From NCBI GenBank assembly GCA_030683995.1, contig JAUXPH010000019.1:1-36669 (forward strand): 36,669 nt of DNA. Reading direction: 5' to 3'. Source of the stretch: Lutibacter sp. (GTDB lineage Bacteria; Bacteroidota; Bacteroidia; Flavobacteriales; Flavobacteriaceae). Below, piece after piece: positions 34,796 to 36,669 of the stretch. The notes under the pieces were generated by a model. It ran no database searches. It was given only the letters and a program-made list of their open reading frames with translations, and was not told the DNA's origin. Positions within the stretch are counted from its first letter, which is position 1, and every line of letters begins with the position of its first letter. The position numbers were made by a program, and so were the translations under genes.

Positions 34796-34993
34796 ATGTT
34801 AATTATACCAGTAAAAGACGGAGAAAATATTGATAGAGCGTTAAAACGTTATAAAAGGAAATTTGATCGCACAAAAACGATGAAAAACCTACGCGCACGT
34901 AAACAGTTCATAAAACCATCAGTAACAAATCGTGCTAAAAACATAAAAGCCAAGTATGTTCAAAACTTAAGAACAAACGAAGAGCAAGGTTAA
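34796..34993 (+). CDS. rpsU: Ribosomal protein bS21
   Basis: A 65-residue basic protein of the small ribosomal subunit with the typical bS21 start (MLIIPVKDGENIDRALKRYKRK) and the RARKQFIKPS segment. Y54 in KAKYVQNLR is the tyrosine position that, in Flavobacterium johnsoniae ribosome structures, packs on the 16S rRNA tail and helps hide the anti-Shine-Dalgarno. It has its own promoter, an exceptional Shine-Dalgarno, and a terminator-like inverted repeat directly after it. Confidence 0.96.
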   Translation: MLIIPVKDGENIDRALKRYKRKFDRTKTMKNLRARKQFIKPSVTNRAKNIKAKYVQNLRTNEEQG

Positions 34994-35011
34994 TTTTTTA
35001 ACCATTTTCAT

Positions 35012-35067
35012 AAACCGTTAGTAAATACAAATAACAATTCGTAAATTTGTGTACTAACGGTTTTTTT
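35012..35067 (+). terminator. Inverted repeat with T-run after rpsU, overlapping the xerC promoter and start
   Basis: Exact 12-base arms, AAACCGTTAGTA (35012-35023) and TACTAACGGTTT (35052-35063), enclose a 28-base loop and are followed by T to 35067. The xerC ATG is the next base. The loop holds TAAATTTG (35042-35049), the likely xerC promoter. Confidence 0.65.
35042..35049 (+). promoter_or_regulatory. -7 promoter element for xerC-hpf
   Basis: TAAATTTG matches TAnnTTTG. Transcription would start around 35055-35057, inside the right arm of the preceding inverted repeat, leaving a leader of only about 12 bases before the xerC ATG at 35068. Confidence 0.5.
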
Positions 35068-35952
35068 ATGCCAATAACCTCATTTTTAAATTACCTTTCT
35101 TTAGAAAAAAAATATTCGCATCACACCATTACGGCGTATCAAAATGATTTGAATACCTTTCAATTATTTTGCAACCTGGAATATGGCAACGAAAGTATTG
35201 CAACGGTTAATTATGCACAAATTAGACATTGGATTGTGAGTTTGGTGAATTCAAAAATCTCCAACAGAACTATCAACAGAAAGGTTTCTTCCTTAAAATC
35301 ATTTTATAAGTTTCTTCAAAAAACAAAACAAATAGAAGCCAGCCCTTTGGTGAAGCATCAGGCTTTAAAAGTATTGAAACAAGTGCAGGTTCCTTTTTCA
35401 GAAAAGGAAATTTTTAATGTGCTCGATGCATTGGATGATGGCGATTTTGAATCGGTTCGGAATAAATTAATGGTTGAATTGTTTTATTCCACAGGAATGC
35501 GAAGAAATGAATTGATCAACATTAAAATAACCGATATCGATTATGTTAATGAAACTGTTAAAGTGTTGGGAAAGCGGAATAAGGAACGTTTTATTCCGTT
35601 ATTAAAAACAGTGAAGGAATCCTTATTAAAATATGGCGTAATGAGAGAAGAAGTTGCTATTTCATCACCTTATTTATTTTTAACAAAAAATGGCAAAAAA
35701 ATATATGATACGCTTGTGTATCGCGTAATAAATAATTATTTTAGTGCGGTGTCATCAAAAGTAAAGAAAAGTCCTCATGTGATTAGGCATTCTTTTGCAA
35801 CACACCTGCTTAATGAAGGTGCTGATTTAAACGCGGTAAAAGAATTGCTTGGACATTCTAGTTTAGCGTCAACACAAATTTACACCCACAGCAGTTTGGG
35901 TAAATTAAAGGAAGTATATAACCAGGCTCACCCTAGGAGCCAAAAAAACTGA
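35068..35952 (+). CDS. xerC: Tyrosine recombinase XerC-type
   Basis: A 294-residue tyrosine recombinase. The N-terminal SAM-like DNA-binding domain begins MPITSFLNYLSLEKKYSHHTITAY. The catalytic domain has Arg in STGMRRNEL, then HVIRHSFATHLLNEGADL (His and Arg of HxxR), LLGHSS (second His) and the nucleophile Tyr in STQIYTHSS. The length is that of the housekeeping Xer proteins that resolve chromosome dimers. Its place between rpsU and hpf, both chromosomal housekeeping genes, argues against a phage integrase. The ATG at 35068 was preferred over an in-frame TTG at 35047 inside the promoter. Confidence 0.93.
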   Translation: MPITSFLNYLSLEKKYSHHTITAYQNDLNTFQLFCNLEYGNESIATVNYAQIRHWIVSLVNSKISNRTINRKVSSLKSFYKFLQKTKQIEASPLVKHQALKVLKQVQVPFSEKEIFNVLDALDDGDFESVRNKLMVELFYSTGMRRNELINIKITDIDYVNETVKVLGKRNKERFIPLLKTVKESLLKYGVMREEVAISSPYLFLTKNGKKIYDTLVYRVINNYFSAVSSKVKKSPHVIRHSFATHLLNEGADLNAVKELLGHSSLASTQIYTHSSLGKLKEVYNQAHPRSQKN

Positions 35953-35958
35953 TTTATT

Positions 35959-36258
35959 ATGAAAGTATTTGTACAATCTGTGAATTTTAATGCGGACAAG
36001 GATCTGATTGATTTTATTGAGAAAAAAGTAACCGGTTTAGAGAAGTATTATGATAAAATTGTAGATTCAGAAGTGTTTTTAAAAGTGCAACAAACAAGTG
36101 AAAAGGAGAATAAAACAGTTGACATAAAAATTAACATTCCGGGAAACGACATTGTGGTTAAAAAACAATGCAAAACATTTGAAGAAGGAACTATGGTAGC
36201 GGTAGATTCTTTAAAAAGAAAATTAACAAAAGAGAAAGAAAAAGTACGTGAAAAATAA
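35959..36258 (+). CDS. hpf: Ribosome hibernation promoting factor, short form
   Basis: A 99-residue protein of the HPF/YfiA family (sigma-54 modulation/S30EA). MKVFVQSVNFNADKDLIDFIEKKVTGLEKYYDKI is the expected beta-alpha start, and a basic C-terminal helix (VDSLKRKLTKEKEKV) follows. It lacks the C-terminal dimerisation domain of long HPF. Short forms bind the decoding centre and stop translation in starved cells. It begins six bases after xerC, so the two are co-transcribed. Confidence 0.95.
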   Translation: MKVFVQSVNFNADKDLIDFIEKKVTGLEKYYDKIVDSEVFLKVQQTSEKENKTVDIKINIPGNDIVVKKQCKTFEEGTMVAVDSLKRKLTKEKEKVREK

Positions 36259-36282
36259 AATAATAAAAATTATCGCAAAAGC

Positions 36283-36314
36283 TTTGTTTAAAAAATAAAA
36301 CTTTAATACATTTG
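36283..36314 (+). promoter_or_regulatory. Strong Bacteroidota-type promoter for tRNA-Thr
   Basis: TTTG (36283-36286), a 20-base spacer and TACATTTG (36307-36314) match the full consensus. The tRNA begins about 35 bases after the predicted start of transcription. Confidence 0.75.
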
Positions 36315-36315
36315 C

Positions 36316-36337
36316 AGTCCGTTAGAAATAGCGGACT
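36316..36337 (+). other. Short hairpin between the promoter and tRNA-Thr
   Basis: AGTCCG (36316-36321) pairs with CGGACT (36332-36337), with a 10-base loop, followed by TCTTTTG. It would form at the very 5' end of the precursor. It may help processing or act as a weak attenuator; neither can be shown from the sequence. Confidence 0.5.
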
Positions 36338-36355
36338 TCTTTTGTGGAGTAAAAA

Positions 36356-36429
36356 GCCGATGTAGCTCAGCTGGCTAGAGCAGCTGATTTGTAATCAGCA
36401 GGTCGTGGGTTCGAGTCCCTCTATCGGCT
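36356..36429 (+). tRNA. tRNA-Thr (anticodon TGT)
   Basis: The acceptor stem is GCCGATG with TATCGGC (the last pair is G-U). The D arm GCTCAGCTGGCTAGAGC, the anticodon stem GCTGA/TCAGC around TTTGTAA (anticodon TGT) and a T arm with GGTTCGAGTCC are all intact. CCA is not encoded; the sequence continues TC after the acceptor, and T36429 is the discriminator. The last 16 bases also belong to a 137-base tandem repeat. Confidence 0.96.
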
Positions 36430-36669
36430 CTTTGAAATTTTAAAATGCTTGGGAGTAAATATTTTGATTTAATTTGAGATGTTTATAAAAAGGGACGAGA
36501 AGTTTATCCTGAGCGAGGTTACAGAGCGTAGCCGAAGTATAGTCGAAGGAAGTCCCTCTATCGGCTCTTTGAAATTTTAAAATGCTTGGGAGTAAATATT
36601 TTGATTTAATTTGAGATGTTTATAAAAAGGGACGAGAAGTTTATCCTGAGCGAGGTTACAGAGCGTAGC
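36414..36669. repeat. 137-base tandem repeat carrying the tRNA-Thr 3' end
   Basis: Bases 36414-36532 are repeated exactly at 36551-36669 (119 bases, to the window end), a period of 137. Each unit begins with AGTCCCTCTATCGGCTC, the 3' end of tRNA-Thr. It then has an AT-rich stretch and a part with CCTGAGCGAGG ... CGAAGTATAGTCGAAGG, which resembles a dispersed repeat I know from Bacteroidota genomes. AGGGAC near 36490 and GTCCCT at the next unit boundary form a short inverted pair around that part. Confidence 0.9.

Noticed and set aside
35047-35067. TTG start extending xerC by seven residues
   Set aside because: It overlaps the promoter box and inverted repeat; MPITSFLNYL is a normal XerC start.
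35068-35952. Phage or integrative-element integrase next to a tRNA
   Set aside because: Length and motifs are those of housekeeping XerC, it is coupled to hpf, and no phage or transfer genes are near. The tRNA-end repeat alone is not enough to call an integrated element.

Overview
The window comes from a member of the Bacteroidota, most likely the family Flavobacteriaceae. Four things point there. The DNA is AT-rich. Upstream regions carry the Bacteroidota -7 promoter element TAnnTTTG, in the best cases with a TTTG 19-20 bases upstream. Almost no gene has a Shine-Dalgarno sequence, with rpsU the clear exception. The protein families are typical: bS21 with Tyr54, a SprB-like repeat, the fused branched-chain 2-oxoacid dehydrogenase E1, and a single-chain serine dehydratase. 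It reads as ordinary chromosome. I see no prophage, transposase or CRISPR array.

Layout. 1-4.8 kb (minus): a ddl-coaD-M14 peptidase operon, then an Rrf2 regulator and a TauE-like (TSUP) permease. 5.1-8.2 kb (plus): a PASTA protein, rluD, a chloramphenicol-acetyltransferase-like gene and yaaA. 8.2-12.2 kb (plus): a polyamine operon of arginine decarboxylase, agmatinase, a deoxyhypusine-synthase-like enzyme and a small acidic protein, preceded by a 320-base leader and closed by a strong terminator. A decayed DUF2853 gene then lies next to sdaA (minus). 14.1-16 kb: dnaK (plus). 16.1-22.4 kb (minus): an SDR epimerase, a four-gene 2-oxoacid:ferredoxin oxidoreductase operon, and the fused 2-oxoisovalerate dehydrogenase E1. 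22.7-29.1 kb (minus): an M1-peptidase-like/beta-barrel fusion, a LOG-family gene and uvrA. 29.2-30.4 kb (plus): a PspC protein with a TrkA-type potassium channel. 30.5-34.7 kb (plus): an amino-acid:cation symporter with an unusual extracytoplasmic extension, a helix-hairpin-helix protein and an acyl-CoA dehydrogenase. 34.8-36.4 kb (plus): rpsU, xerC, a short hibernation factor and tRNA-Thr(TGT). The window ends inside a 137-base tandem repeat that copies the tRNA 3' end.

How the genes work together. Arginine decarboxylase and agmatinase give putrescine; the DHS-like enzyme probably turns this into homospermidine, the characteristic flavobacterial polyamine. Two unrelated 2-oxoacid oxidation systems, one lipoyl/NAD-linked and one ferredoxin-linked, sit next to each other, and an isovaleryl-CoA-dehydrogenase-type enzyme lies about 11 kb away. 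rpsU and hpf are both ribosome-state genes.

The observations most worth following are these: the full Shine-Dalgarno on rpsU in a genome that otherwise ignores that signal; the symporter with a SprB-like repeat and an inserted lipoyl-like domain; the DHS-like polyamine gene with its acidic partner; the M1-like protein without its zinc motif; phased heptamer arrays between genes; two genes whose start codons abut terminator-like inverted repeats; and the tRNA-derived tandem repeat. Everything here comes from reading the sequence. No database search was run.
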